From Ralstonia sp. ASV6 (lineage in GTDB: Bacteria; Pseudomonadota; Gammaproteobacteria; Burkholderiales; Burkholderiaceae): 64,000 nt of DNA. This document shows positions 8,925-18,264 of this stretch, piece after piece. The notes beneath the pieces were generated by a model. The model was not told the origin of the DNA, searched no databases, and saw nothing but the letters and a program-made list of their open reading frames with translations. Position 1 is the stretch's first letter. Each line of letters starts with the position of its first letter. The stretch covers positions 1 to 64,000 of the forward strand of contig NZ_JAELUI010000001.1 of the NCBI RefSeq assembly GCF_016429285.1, in the 5' to 3' direction. Made by a program: the position numbers and the translations under genes.

Positions 8925-9464
8925 CTAGTAGGGCTTGAAGTAGTCAAACGGCTCGCGGCACGCGCGGCAACGGTACAGCGCCTTGCACGCGGTCGAACCG
9001 AAGGCGGAGATGAGCACCGTGTCTTGCGAGCCGCACTGCGGGCAAGCAATGTGCTCGCCCTCCCCCTGGCGCACAAGGCGGATCGGCCGTGCACCATCCA
9101 CCGTCACCACGTGGGCTGGCGGCGCAACACCAAATTCACGCAGCTTGCGATGCCCTTCTGGCGTGATCCAGTCCGTCGTCCACGCTGGTGAGAGCACGGA
9201 GCGCACGCGATACGCACCCACATCCGCCGCCTGCAGAGCACGGCTTGCATCGTCAGCAATCTGGTCCATCGCCGGGCAACCCGAATAGGTGGGCGTGATC
9301 GTTGCCACCAAGGTCCCGTCGCCATCGATCTGCACGTCGCGCAGGATGCCCAGTTCGGCAATCGTGACGACGGGGATCTCCGGATCGTTCACGGCGTCCA
9401 GCGCAGCCCGAGCGCGCACAAGTCGCGTGGCCGCATCGGTGCCGGCAACGGGCTCGGTTACCAC
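8925..9464 (-). CDS. paaD: Phenylacetyl-CoA epoxidase assembly protein PaaD
   Basis: A 179-residue MIP18/DUF59-type protein needed for phenylacetyl-CoA epoxidase, probably in metal-centre assembly. The N-terminal half has the DPEIPVVTIAELGI motif and a conserved Cys in YSGCPAMD. The C-terminus has a zinc-binding pair, CPQCGS and CRACREPF. The start is taken as GTG at 9464, inside the end of paaC (stop at 9458-9460), with a GGGGGC stretch just before it. The longer open frame upstream of that GTG is the shadow of paaC. Confidence 0.88.
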   Translation of the reverse strand: MVTEPVAGTDAATRLVRARAALDAVNDPEIPVVTIAELGILRDVQIDGDGTLVATITPTYSGCPAMDQIADDASRALQAADVGAYRVRSVLSPAWTTDWITPEGHRKLREFGVAPPAHVVTVDGARPIRLVRQGEGEHIACPQCGSQDTVLISAFGSTACKALYRCRACREPFDYFKPY

Positions 9465-10258
9465 GATGCCCCCGGAAACTGACGCGCCAGCCCCTGCATT
9501 TCTGCCAGCAGATAGCCCATGTGCTCGGAATGCTCGCCTTGCTTGCCGGTGCTCACGTAGGGACCGGACTCGGGCAAAGTGAGCATGGCCTCTGCCAGCG
9601 CGTCGTTCACTGTTGCCTGCCATGCATCACGCAGATCGGCAACGCGCACGCCAATGCCGGCATCGGCCACGGCATCCTCCACGGCGTCTGCGGCGAAGAA
9701 CTCGTTGGTGTAGGGCATCAACCAGTTGAGCGCAGCCTGAGCACGTGCATGCGATACCTCGGTGCCATCGCCAAAGCGCACCAGCCAATCACGCGTGTGT
9801 GCGAGGTGATAGCGCATCTCCTTGACCGACTTGGCGGCAATGGCAGCCAGTTCTGCATCCTTGGATACCGCCAGCGCCTCCCACAACGGCACCATCAACG
9901 CTGCGTACAGAAAGTGGCGAACGATGGTGACCGCGTAGTCGCGCGCCGCAGCAGATGTGGCAACCAGCGGCCCCCCATGTGGCAGTTCGAGCAGCGTGTA
10001 GTTGCGGAACGCCTGCTCACTGCGCCAGTAGGCATAGTCGTCTTCGCTGCGCGGCGTACCGGTCAGCTCGCCTTCGAGCTGGCCCGCATGCGTATAGAGC
10101 AGTCGCGCCTGGCCGATCAGATCAAGGCTCAGGTTGGACAGCGCAATGTCCTCTTCGAGCACCGGGCCGTGCCCCGTCCATTCAGCGTTGCGCTGGCCAA
10201 GAATGAGTGCGTTGTCGGCCAGACGCAGGATGTACTGCAGATGCGCGTTGGAAGTCAT
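9458..10258 (-). CDS. paaC: Phenylacetyl-CoA epoxidase structural subunit PaaC
   Basis: A 266-residue ferritin-like subunit that pairs with PaaA to form the core of the epoxidase. Family sequence is clear in LRLADNALILGQRNAEW and EEDIALSNLSLDLIGQARLLY, and in the later KEMRYHLAHTRDWLVRFGDGT. The ATG at 10258 and a GTG two codons earlier are both possible; they sit directly after the paaB stop in a coupled arrangement. PaaC carries the degenerate metal site and is structural rather than catalytic, according to family knowledge. Confidence 0.92.
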   Translation of the reverse strand: MTSNAHLQYILRLADNALILGQRNAEWTGHGPVLEEDIALSNLSLDLIGQARLLYTHAGQLEGELTGTPRSEDDYAYWRSEQAFRNYTLLELPHGGPLVATSAAARDYAVTIVRHFLYAALMVPLWEALAVSKDAELAAIAAKSVKEMRYHLAHTRDWLVRFGDGTEVSHARAQAALNWLMPYTNEFFAADAVEDAVADAGIGVRVADLRDAWQATVNDALAEAMLTLPESGPYVSTGKQGEHSEHMGYLLAEMQGLARQFPGASW

Positions 10259-10267
10259 CGCCACGGC

Positions 10268-10567
10268 TCACATGTGATTGACTTCATCGGGCAGCCGATA
10301 GAACGTCGGGTGCCGGTAGATCTTGTCAGCCATCGGGTCGAACAGCATGGGCTTGTCGTCAGGCTCGCTGGCGGTGATGGCGGCCGAGGGCACGACCCAG
10401 ATTGAGATGCCTTCCTGCCGGCGCGTGTAGACGTCGCGTGCCATCTGCAACGCCTGCTTGGCATCCACCGCGTGCAGGCTGCCGCAATGCTTGTGCTCCA
10501 GCCCCTGCTTGCTGCGGATGAACACTTCCCACAGCGGCCATTCGTGTTGATGCGTGGTTGGACTCAT
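10268..10567 (-). CDS. paaB: Phenylacetyl-CoA epoxidase subunit PaaB
   Basis: A 99-residue small subunit of phenylacetyl-CoA epoxidase. Typical PaaB sequence includes EWPLWEVFIRSKQGLEHKHCGSLHAVDA and YTRRQEGISIWVVPS. The start is ATG 10567, 11 nt after the paaA stop; a longer frame upstream overlaps paaA and is not conserved. PaaB bridges two PaaAC dimers in the family. Confidence 0.92.
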   Translation of the reverse strand: MSPTTHQHEWPLWEVFIRSKQGLEHKHCGSLHAVDAKQALQMARDVYTRRQEGISIWVVPSAAITASEPDDKPMLFDPMADKIYRHPTFYRLPDEVNHM

Positions 10568-10578
10568 AGTGCAACTCC

Positions 10579-11610
10579 TCAGGCAGCTTGTTCGTTGGCG
10601 GCGGTACGCTCGGCCTGCTTGCACGCCTGCTTTTGCGCATAGGCGAGCGCGGCTTCACGCACCCATTCACCTTCTTCATGTGCACGCTTGCGGGTGGCGA
10701 GGCGCTCGCGGTTGCACGGGCCGTGGCCGTCGAGCACACGCTTGAACTCGGACCAATCCAGCGGCGAGAAATCGTAGTGACCACGCGCCTCATTCCACGT
10801 GAGCCCAGGGTCGGGCAGCGTCACGCCCAACACACGCGCCTGCTCGACCGTCGCATCAACGAAGCGCTGACGCAGATCATCATTGGAGATGCGCTTGATG
10901 CCCCAGGCCATGGTCTGCGCGCTGTTGGGCGACGCGGTATCCGGCGGCCCGAACATCATCAGTACCGGAAACCACCAACGGTTGACGGCGTCCTGCACCA
11001 TGTCGCGTTGCGGCTGCGTGCCGCCCATCATGGTCAGCAGCGATTCGTAGCCCTGGCGCTGGTGGAACGACTCTTCCTTGCAGATGCGGATCATGGCGCG
11101 CGCATACGGGCCGTACGAGCAACGGCACAGCGGCACCTGGTTCATGATGGCGGCGCCGTCCACCAGCCAGCCGATCACGCCCACGTCTGCCCACGACAGC
11201 GTCGGGTAATTGAAGATGGAGGAGTACTTGGCACGCCCTTCGTGCAGCGCATCGATCATCTCGTCGCGCGTGCTGCCGAGCGTTTCTGCGGCAGAGTAGA
11301 GATAGAGGCCGTGGCCCGCCTCGTCCTGCACCTTGGCCAGGAGGATCGCCTTGCGCTTGAGCGACGGCGCACGGCTGATCCAGTTGCCCTCGGGCAACAT
11401 GCCAACCACCTCTGAATGCGCATGCTGCGAAATCTGCCGCAATAGCGTCTTGCGATAGGGCGCGGGCATCCAGTCCTGCGGTTCGATCTTGTGGTCAGCA
11501 CCGATGCGCGCGTCAAAACGCGCCTGCAGTTCGGCCTCGCCTTGCGGCACAGCTGCCAGCTCCTGTTCGGTGGGCAAGCCTCCGGGCTGGTCCAGGCTTT
11601 GGGTGTACAT
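10579..11610 (-). CDS. paaA: Phenylacetyl-CoA epoxidase catalytic subunit PaaA
   Basis: A 343-residue di-iron oxygenase subunit that epoxidises the ring of phenylacetyl-CoA. Ferritin-like metal ligands are visible as Glu and ExxH sets, for example [15 protein letters not shown] and EESFHQRQG. The length fits the family. ATG 11610 is the start because GGAGG lies 5 nt upstream and the protein then begins with the family-like [10 protein letters not shown]. It is the first gene of paaABCDE and lies about 80 bp downstream of the palindromic operator. Confidence 0.94.
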   Translation of the reverse strand: MYTQSLDQPGGLPTEQELAAVPQGEAELQARFDARIGADHKIEPQDWMPAPYRKTLLRQISQHAHSEVVGMLPEGNWISRAPSLKRKAILLAKVQDEAGHGLYLYSAAETLGSTRDEMIDALHEGRAKYSSIFNYPTLSWADVGVIGWLVDGAAIMNQVPLCRCSYGPYARAMIRICKEESFHQRQGYESLLTMMGGTQPQRDMVQDAVNRWWFPVLMMFGPPDTASPNSAQTMAWGIKRISNDDLRQRFVDATVEQARVLGVTLPDPGLTWNEARGHYDFSPLDWSEFKRVLDGHGPCNRERLATRKRAHEEGEWVREAALAYAQKQACKQAERTAANEQAA

Positions 11611-11689
11611 GCGATCCTCCGGCCGCTTTCGCGAGATGTGCACAGCGCGCCATCTGCGCCACGCTGGGGCTGGATCGATTATAAACCGT

Positions 11690-11701
11690 CCGACCGGTCG
11701 G
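11690..11701. promoter_or_regulatory. Palindromic operator upstream of paaA (probable PaaR site)
   Basis: CCGACCGGTCGG is a perfect 12-bp palindrome lying within a longer half-symmetric context. It is 80 bp upstream of the paaA start codon, beside a TATAAA-like stretch at about 11680. Its shape is that expected of a TetR-family operator, and the TetR gene at 7186 is the obvious candidate to bind it. Confidence 0.65.
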
Positions 11702-11754
11702 TCAATAGAGAGCGGCGCCGCATGCCTCGATTGAGGCATGCGATGTGATTCAGA

Positions 11755-13203
11755 TTAGATGGGCGCTGCGGAGGACGCCTGATCCTGCGTCTGCGCGTGC
11801 GCACGCGTCCGCACAAAGGCGCCGGCCAGCGCCGAGGCCAGCACAGCTGCAATGGCCCCCAGCAGGAAAGCCAGGTGATAGCCACCGTTGAGTGCAGTGG
11901 CCGTATCGGCACCGGCAGCCGCCAGGCTGTTGGTGCGCGCGGCCGCCAGGCTTGCGAGAATCGCCAGCCCCAACGCGCCGCCCATCATGAACGACGTGTT
12001 GACCACACCCGAGGCCAGGCCCGACTCATCCGGCGCGACATCGCTCATCGCCGCCAGCAGTACCGGGTTGAAGGCCACGCCTGCTCCCAGGCCCAACAGC
12101 ACCATGCCCGGCAGGACGTCCAGCAGGAAGCTGCCGCCTGCCGGCGCACGCGCAAACAGCACCAGCCCAACGGCCGCCACCAGCAAGCCCAGCGACAGCG
12201 GCGCGCGAATGCCAAAGCGCATCACCAGCTTGGCCGACAACCCCAGCGAGAACACCGCCATGATGATGTTGGCCGGCAGGAAGGCCAGCCCCACCTGCAT
12301 GGCGCTGTAGTCGAGCACGCGTTGCATGTACAACGCCGAGATAAAGAACCACGCGAACATCGCTGCCGCCCACAGCACGCCCACCACGTTGGCCGTGGCC
12401 ACATTGCGCAGCGTGAACATGTGCAGCGGCATGAGCGGATGTGACACACGTGATTCGATAACGAGGAACGCAACCATCAATGCAACAGCGATGCCCAACT
12501 GGGCAAGCGTTTGCGCGGAAGTCCAACCGGCTTCATTCCCGTGCACGATGGCGTACACCGCCAGCATGAGTGATGCCGTCACGGAAATGGCACCTGCCAC
12601 ATCCAGCTTGGCGCGATCTGCCAGCGGTTTGCCAACAGGCAGCAGCGCCACGCATGCGGCATACACCGCCACACCAATCGGCAGATTGACCAGGAAGATC
12701 CAGTGCCAGCTCAGCGCGCTGGTCAGCAGGCCGCCCAGCAGCACGCCGATGCTGCCGCCGCCCGCGCACACGAAGCCGTAGATACCCATCGCGCGGGCGC
12801 GATCCGCCGGCGAGGTGAACAGGTTCATGATGAGCGACAGCGACACCGCCGACACCACAGCCCCACCCAGTCCCTGCACCGCGCGCGCCGTGATCAGCAG
12901 CCCCTGCGAATTCGCCAGCCCGCACGCCGCCGAAGCCAGCGTAAACAGCGTGAGGCCCAGCAGGAACAGCTTGCGATGCCCGAACAGATCGCCCAACCGC
13001 CCACCCAGCAGCAGGAAACCGCCAAAGGTCAGCATGTAAGCGTTGACCACCCACACCAGCGAAGTTTCGGTAAAGCCCAGATCCGCCCGGATGGACGGCA
13101 GTGCGACGTTCACGATGGTCGTGTCCAGCACGATCATCAGCACGCCCAGGCAGAGCACGATGAGGGCAAGCCAGCGCTTGCGTTCGTCAATGCCATGCGT
13201 CAT
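11755..13203 (-). CDS. EmrB/QacA-type MFS multidrug exporter (14 TM)
   Basis: A 482-residue major facilitator superfamily protein of the DHA2 class, a proton-driven drug exporter of the inner membrane. The N-terminus has the motif LDTTIVNVALPSIRADLG, motif A appears as GGRLGDLFGHRKLF, and the motif C region is GSIGVLLGGLL. The hydrophobic pattern fits 14 helices. It stands alone, without an EmrA adaptor or a neighbouring regulator, so the substrate cannot be inferred. About 150 bp separate it from paaA. Confidence 0.87.
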   Translation of the reverse strand: MTHGIDERKRWLALIVLCLGVLMIVLDTTIVNVALPSIRADLGFTETSLVWVVNAYMLTFGGFLLLGGRLGDLFGHRKLFLLGLTLFTLASAACGLANSQGLLITARAVQGLGGAVVSAVSLSLIMNLFTSPADRARAMGIYGFVCAGGGSIGVLLGGLLTSALSWHWIFLVNLPIGVAVYAACVALLPVGKPLADRAKLDVAGAISVTASLMLAVYAIVHGNEAGWTSAQTLAQLGIAVALMVAFLVIESRVSHPLMPLHMFTLRNVATANVVGVLWAAAMFAWFFISALYMQRVLDYSAMQVGLAFLPANIIMAVFSLGLSAKLVMRFGIRAPLSLGLLVAAVGLVLFARAPAGGSFLLDVLPGMVLLGLGAGVAFNPVLLAAMSDVAPDESGLASGVVNTSFMMGGALGLAILASLAAARTNSLAAAGADTATALNGGYHLAFLLGAIAAVLASALAGAFVRTRAHAQTQDQASSAAPI

Positions 13204-13235
13204 GGAACCACTCCTTGAATGCGCCGCGGCTCCTA

Positions 13236-13763
13236 TCAGGACTCCGCTGCCGATTTGAGATTGGCGAGACCGGTTTCGAAATCCTTACCGATCACCGTGT
13301 CCATACTGAAGAACAAGCCCATCACCTTGGAGATGAATGGGCTCGGGCCGTACATGGCCCAGGTCACATGGGTGAGATCGCCCGCAGGCTTCAGCGTGAA
13401 TTCCGCTGTGTTGTGGGCTTCGAAGGGCTTCAGAAAATCCAGCTGGATCTGGATGCGCGCAGGCGACGCTGCATCGACAATCTCCATCCGCCCGGCGCCC
13501 ACCTTGCTGGAGCCTTCCCACGCATAATTCGCGCCCTTGCCATTGTTCGGGCCACCATACGTTCGCTTCATCGCCGGGTCGAGCCTCTCCCACGGCGACC
13601 AGGCAGTCCAGTGGTGAAAATCGTCGATCAGGGCAAACACCTTTTCGGGCGGCGCCTTGATGTCGACTTCGCGCTGCACGCGAAAACTGTCCGGGCGCGT
13701 GGCGGCAAAGCCAAGCACGGCAACAATGGCAACGACGATGACGATCGCAATGATCTTCAGCAT
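13236..13763 (-). CDS. SRPBCC-fold membrane-anchored protein
   Basis: A 175-residue protein with one N-terminal membrane helix (IIAIVIVVAIVAVLGFAATR) followed by a START/SRPBCC (polyketide-cyclase-like) domain. Family sequence includes REVDIKAPPEKVFALIDDFHHWTAWSPWERLDPAMKRTYGG. Such domains bind hydrophobic ligands; no function is assigned. ATG 13763 is chosen because it starts at the membrane helix with GGAGA upstream. It may share a transcript with the MFS gene that follows. Confidence 0.8.
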   Translation of the reverse strand: MLKIIAIVIVVAIVAVLGFAATRPDSFRVQREVDIKAPPEKVFALIDDFHHWTAWSPWERLDPAMKRTYGGPNNGKGANYAWEGSSKVGAGRMEIVDAASPARIQIQLDFLKPFEAHNTAEFTLKPAGDLTHVTWAMYGPSPFISKVMGLFFSMDTVIGKDFETGLANLKSAAES

Positions 13764-13995
13764 GAAGACGTTCTCCAGAGATGAGGGCAGCAGGTGAATG
13801 GACGCCTTCGCGCAGGTCATGCGAAGGGCCGCGGCCAGGACAGCCGGTCACCCAGGGGTGGTTTCGTTGATATTGGTAAGGCCCCGGTGAAAGCGCAGTC
13901 TAGCACCGGACATTCGCCAGATGCCAAGGCAGTCTTCCTGCGGCTTTTTCGGAGCGGCCACCGCTGGGTAGCCGCTGCGCTGCACTCGGTTCCGC

Positions 13996-14427
13996 TTACA
14001 TCGGCTTGGGTGCAATCACCATCCACGTGATGCCAAAACGATCGACCACCATGCCAAATGCGTTGGCAAAGAAGGTTTCCGACATCGGCATCGATACCTG
14101 GCCGCCCTCGCCCAGCGCCTTGAACGTACGCTCTGCCTCGGCCTTGTCTGCCACGCTTACCGACAGCCCGAAGCCCTTGAAATCGGTCTTGCCCGAAGCC
14201 ATGCCATCAGACGCCAGCACCTGCGTCTCACCTACGCGGAAGGCTGCGTGCATCACCTTGTCGAGCGGAGGTGCCATGCCGCCGCATTGCTCGGCAGTGG
14301 GCTGCGCATCCTTGGGCGCATCCTTGTAGTGCATCACCACGTCAACCTTGGCGCCGAGCGTCTTCTTGTAGAACTCGAGCGCTTCCTCACAACGACCTTC
14401 GAAGAACAGATACGGTTGAATTTGCAT
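13996..14427 (-). CDS. PhnB/VOC-family glyoxalase-like protein
   Basis: A 143-residue vicinal-oxygen-chelate fold protein of the PhnB-like (DUF1428-neighbour) type: MQIQPYLFFEGRCEEALEFYKKTLGAKV, later GWMV-like FGITWMVIAPKP at the C-terminus. These proteins are often stress-associated and have no proven reaction. The start ATG 14427 has AAGGAG about 5 nt upstream. Confidence 0.82.
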   Translation of the reverse strand: MQIQPYLFFEGRCEEALEFYKKTLGAKVDVVMHYKDAPKDAQPTAEQCGGMAPPLDKVMHAAFRVGETQVLASDGMASGKTDFKGFGLSVSVADKAEAERTFKALGEGGQVSMPMSETFFANAFGMVVDRFGITWMVIAPKPM

Positions 14428-14506
14428 CACAACTCCTTGGGTAGGGACTCTGGGGTGGGACGATCCGGCTGCGCATCGCATCGCGCAGCCTGGGTAACAC
14501 GCTCAA

Positions 14507-14938
14507 TCAATTGCACGCCGGCTCGGGCACTGGCATTGGTACCGAGGCGTGCTCGTGCACGACTTGCCAGCGACCATCGATCTTGCGGAAACACACCGTG
14601 GCGCGCGTTTGCGCATCGTGCTTGGCACCGTCGCGATAGCGCGCGCGCAAGCGGTTCACGCTGAAGCAATAGGCCAAGTCGCCACTCACCTCAAGGTGCT
14701 GCTCGACAAACTGGAAATCGGCCTGCCCTTCCAGCGCATCGAACCAGCCCTGCCAGTTGCGACGGTAGGCATCGGCACCTTTTACAAACAGCGGCGGCAT
14801 GACATCAAACACCACCACATCGGGCGCGTAGTAACGCATCACAGCGTCCACGTCCTTGGCGCGCACGGCGGCGGCCCACGCCTCGATCAGCGCGCGCACC
14901 TGCGCTTCATCATTTGCGGTGTCTGTTGCAGTTGTCAT
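14507..14938 (-). CDS. SnoaL/NTF2-like protein
   Basis: A 143-residue NTF2-fold protein of the SnoaL/ketosteroid-isomerase-like group (ALIEAWAAAVRAKDVDAVMRYYAPDVVVFDVMPP). The ATG at 14938 follows GGAGGCCGAC. It is divergent from the TetR gene at 15069 with a 130-bp gap containing two near-identical operator-like repeats, so it is the likely target of that repressor. Its function is unknown. Confidence 0.82.
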   Translation of the reverse strand: MTTATDTANDEAQVRALIEAWAAAVRAKDVDAVMRYYAPDVVVFDVMPPLFVKGADAYRRNWQGWFDALEGQADFQFVEQHLEVSGDLAYCFSVNRLRARYRDGAKHDAQTRATVCFRKIDGRWQVVHEHASVPMPVPEPACN

Positions 14939-15001
14939 GTCGGCCTCCAATGAAGAAAAAAGCGCCTTGGAATCTACAGCAACAGCGTCTAGTGTTGATT
15001 T

Positions 15002-15048
15002 GTGAACACTGTCCACAAACGATAGCAGACATAATGAACAGTGTCCAC
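15002..15048. promoter_or_regulatory. Paired operator repeats between SnoaL-like gene and tetR
   Basis: Two 15-bp copies, GTGAACACTGTCCAC at 15002-15016 and ATGAACAGTGTCCAC at 15034-15048, lie 32 bp apart in the divergent promoter region. Each is itself close to palindromic (for example GTGAACA and TGTCCAC around one base). This is the pattern expected for autoregulation by the adjacent TetR protein. Confidence 0.6.
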
Positions 15049-15068
15049 ATAAAGCTTGCGGAGATTGC

Positions 15069-15713
15069 ATGACCCAGGAACCACCCCGCCCGCCTGCGCG
15101 ATCGACTTATCGCCACGGCGATTTGCGGCGCGCACTGCTCGACGCCGGCATTGAGTTGGCGCGTGCCGGCGGCCCGGATGCCATCGTGCTGCGCGAGGCA
15201 ACGCGGCGCGCCGGTGTGGCGCCAAACGCGGCGTATCGGCACTTTGCAGGGCGGCAAGACTTGCTGCAGGGCGTGCGCGCGGCCGCGCTGGCGGCACTGG
15301 CGCGCGCAATGGAGGCAGAGTTGGACGCAATCGACCCAACCTGGCCGGAAGATGCGCGGGCCCGCGCCTCCTTGCGCGCCATCGGCGTGGGCTACCTGCG
15401 CTTTGCGCAAATGGAGACCGGCCTGTTCCGCACCGCATTTGCGGTGCCCGATGCAGTGGAGAACGACGCCGATCCGGACAAGGCCGGCAATAGCGGGCTG
15501 AACCCGTTCCAGTTGCTGGGCCTGGCACTCGATCGCATGACCGCCGCTGGCGTGCTCCCGGCTGAGCGCCGCCCGGGCGCCGAATACCTCGCATGGTCTG
15601 CAGTGCATGGGCTTGCGCTACTCATCATCGACGGCCCGCTGCGCGGCCGCCCGCCCGAACAGACAGGCGCCATCGCGCTACGCGTGGTCGAGATGGTGGA
15701 GCATGGCCTGTAG
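15069..15713 (+). CDS. TetR-family transcriptional regulator
   Basis: A 214-residue TetR-type regulator. The DNA-binding region is YRHGDLRRALLDAGIELARAGGPDAIVLREATRRAGVAPNAAYRHFAGRQDLL near the N-terminus, with a WHG-like C-terminal domain containing YLAWSAVHGLALLI. It is divergent from the SnoaL-like gene with paired operator repeats between. The ligand is unknown. Confidence 0.87.
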   Translation: MTQEPPRPPARSTYRHGDLRRALLDAGIELARAGGPDAIVLREATRRAGVAPNAAYRHFAGRQDLLQGVRAAALAALARAMEAELDAIDPTWPEDARARASLRAIGVGYLRFAQMETGLFRTAFAVPDAVENDADPDKAGNSGLNPFQLLGLALDRMTAAGVLPAERRPGAEYLAWSAVHGLALLIIDGPLRGRPPEQTGAIALRVVEMVEHGL

Positions 15714-15886
15714 CCGCCTCAGTTGAACAAAGCCGCACGATCTGCGCGCAGGTTCTGACGACATGCGCAACGCTTCGTTCGTCTGCGCCACCTTCAATGC
15801 AACGATGACAGCCTTGCCGCGCGCGCCCACCCGGCGATTGCGCACACCGATCAACCGGAGCCAACCTCCGCGAGCAGGATGTCAAC

Positions 15887-16717
15887 GTGACCCAAGCCAA
15901 CCTCGAAACGGCCCCCGCGCGCTATGGCGCGGCCCTGGAAAAAGACCTCTTTGACCGCGTCGCCGCCAACCACACGCCGCACCTGCCGCCCTCGCGCACA
16001 GAACCACCGCGCGATGCGCAAACCCCGGAAGAATGGGCAGGCGTAATCGACTACGCGGTGTGGAACGCCGCGCATGATCTATTCATCGTGCAACTGGCAA
16101 GCGCCGGGCTGGACCGGTTGTTTCGGGATGAGCCCGACTTCCAGCTCGCGCTCTCACGACAGATCGGCGACGACGGCTTTCACGCCGTGGCCTCGCGCGA
16201 GCGCATCCGCGTGCTGTCAGGGCACGACCAGATCGAGCGCATTGCGCAAGACGTGCGACACCACTGGGACATCCTCGGCGACTACCCACTGACCAGCCAG
16301 GCCGCCTTCCTGGCGTGGGAATTCCACTATGAACATCACATCCTTGCGCGCTTGCAAGTCAACCGGCGCACCTCGCGCGTGCTCGATCTCGCCAACCGTG
16401 ACTTTGCCGAGAACCGCATCATGCCGGACGAAGAGGTGCACCGCATCCTCATCACAGAGTGGTGGCATAACAAGCTCAATGCCGCATCGGATGGGCAACG
16501 CGAACAGCTCGTCGGTGAAGTGCTGGAAGCCGATGACAAGCTGCAAGTGCTGCTGGGCGATTACCTGCGCGAATCGTGGGCGCTGAACGAACGCGCGGCC
16601 GGCATCGACACGCGCAACTACGTTTCGCTCTACGACGCGTGGCGGCGCGAGATCCTTGGCGTGCTGCTGCAGCGTCCCGCTGATGCGCTGCCCACCCTCA
16701 CCAGCCTGGGCGCCTAA
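15887..16717 (+). CDS. Uncharacterised helical protein paired with a flavin monooxygenase
   Basis: A 276-residue cytoplasmic protein I cannot assign to a family. It is rich in Trp and His, for example EWAGVIDYAVWNAAHDLFIVQLASAGLDRLF, AFLAWEFHYEHHILARLQVN and ITEWWHNKLNA. It has no signal or membrane segment and appears largely helical; the HxxH-like clusters recall metal-binding helical bundles, but this is not established. It ends 5 bp before the FMN-dependent monooxygenase, so the two are one operon and probably act on the same compound. Confidence 0.75.
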   Translation: MTQANLETAPARYGAALEKDLFDRVAANHTPHLPPSRTEPPRDAQTPEEWAGVIDYAVWNAAHDLFIVQLASAGLDRLFRDEPDFQLALSRQIGDDGFHAVASRERIRVLSGHDQIERIAQDVRHHWDILGDYPLTSQAAFLAWEFHYEHHILARLQVNRRTSRVLDLANRDFAENRIMPDEEVHRILITEWWHNKLNAASDGQREQLVGEVLEADDKLQVLLGDYLRESWALNERAAGIDTRNYVSLYDAWRREILGVLLQRPADALPTLTSLGA

Positions 16718-16722
16718 GCACG

Positions 16723-18120
16723 ATGGCCAAGAAATCGATCCTGCTCAACGCGTTCAACATGAACTGCGTAGGCCACATCAACCACGGCTTGTGGACGCAC
16801 CCGCGCGACAACTCTGCCGACTACCGCAAGCTCAGTTACTGGACCAATCTTGCCAAGCTGCTGGAGCGTGGCCTGTTCGACGGCTTGTTCATTGCCGACA
16901 TCGTGGGCGTGTACGACGTCTACCAACAATCGGCCGACCTCACGCTGCGCGAGTCGATCCAGTTGCCTGTGAACGATCCGTTGATGCTCGTCTCGGCCAT
17001 GGCGGGCGTGACGGAGCATCTCGGTTTCGGCCTGACCGTCAACCTGACGTATGAAGCGCCGTACCTGTTTGCGCGGCGCTTCTCCACGCTCGACCACCTG
17101 ACCGAAGGGCGTGTCGGCTGGAACATCGTCACCGGCTATCTGGACAGCGCTGCCCGCGCCATGGGCCTGCGCGAGCAGATCGCTCACGACGCGCGCTACG
17201 ACCGCGCCGATGAATTTCTCGACGTGGTCTACCAGCTCTGGGAAGGCAGTTGGGAAGACGACGCGGTACTGCGCGACCGTGCAGCGCGTGTGTTTGCACA
17301 ACCCGACAAGGTGCATTGCATCCACCACCACGGCCGCTATTACAACGTGGAGGGCTATCACCTGAGCGAGCCCTCTCCACAACGCACGCCGGTGCTGTTT
17401 CAGGCGGGGTCTTCCGCACGTGGGCAGATCTTCGCGGGGCAGCATGCAGAGTGCGTGTTCCTGTCTGGACAGAGCCTCTCGGCCACGCGTGACCAAGTGG
17501 CGCAGTTGCGCCAGGCTGCCGTGCAGGCTGGGCGCCGTGCCGACGACGTCAAGGTCTTCATGGGCATCACCGTGGTGGTCGACAAGACTGAAGCGCTCGC
17601 ACGTGAAAAGCTGGCCGAATACCAGCGCTACGCCAGCGCGGAAGCCGGCCTTGCGCATTTCTCCGCAGGGTCCGGGGTCGACTACTCGACCTATGCGCTG
17701 GACGACCCGCTGCGCGCGGTGCAAACAAACGCAATCGAATCTTCCATCCGTCGCGCAACCGGCGGCGACACACAATTCACCGTGCGCCGTCTGCTTGATC
17801 AACTGGCCCTGGGCGGCCGCTACACAACCATTGTCGGAGACCCGCAGCAGGTAGCCGACGCCCTGCAGCGCTGGATGGATGAGACCGACATCGATGGCTT
17901 CAACCTGGCGCGCACCGTCACGCCGGAAAGTTATGCCGACTTCATTGATCTGGTGGTACCGGAGCTGCAGAACCGAGGCGTCTACAAGACCGCCTACGCG
18001 CCGGGCACACTGCGCGGCAAGCTGTTCGGCCATGACCGCCTCCCGCCAGCCCACCCGGGCGCCAAGCGGCGATGGCGGCCGGCCGCTGCAACCACGGAGC
18101 CTTTGGTGAACGATGCATAG
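16723..18120 (+). CDS. NtaA/SnaA/DszA-type FMN-dependent monooxygenase
   Basis: A 465-residue luciferase-like monooxygenase of the NtaA/SnaA/SoxA class, which uses FMNH2 from a separate reductase to oxidise amines, sulfones or similar substrates. Family sequence is clear: the N-terminal KSILLNAFNMNCVGHINHGLWTHP, the barrel motif TLDHLTEGRVGWNIVTGYLDSAARAMGL, and VLFQAGSSARGQIFAGQHAECVF. The C-terminal about 25 residues are basic and extra. A flavin reductase is not adjacent. The substrate is unknown. Confidence 0.88.
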   Translation: MAKKSILLNAFNMNCVGHINHGLWTHPRDNSADYRKLSYWTNLAKLLERGLFDGLFIADIVGVYDVYQQSADLTLRESIQLPVNDPLMLVSAMAGVTEHLGFGLTVNLTYEAPYLFARRFSTLDHLTEGRVGWNIVTGYLDSAARAMGLREQIAHDARYDRADEFLDVVYQLWEGSWEDDAVLRDRAARVFAQPDKVHCIHHHGRYYNVEGYHLSEPSPQRTPVLFQAGSSARGQIFAGQHAECVFLSGQSLSATRDQVAQLRQAAVQAGRRADDVKVFMGITVVVDKTEALAREKLAEYQRYASAEAGLAHFSAGSGVDYSTYALDDPLRAVQTNAIESSIRRATGGDTQFTVRRLLDQLALGGRYTTIVGDPQQVADALQRWMDETDIDGFNLARTVTPESYADFIDLVVPELQNRGVYKTAYAPGTLRGKLFGHDRLPPAHPGAKRRWRPAAATTEPLVNDA

Positions 18121-18264
18121 TGCATCGCAGTATCCCTTTGCCACCACAACCCTTGAGTGATCCTGCCGCCGCCTTGGAAAGGCACGCCAGAACCCATGGA
18201 ATAACCGCCATGCCTAAGGTGTTTACTATTCGGATACGGCCCGCGTAGACACCGGAGGATGGCC

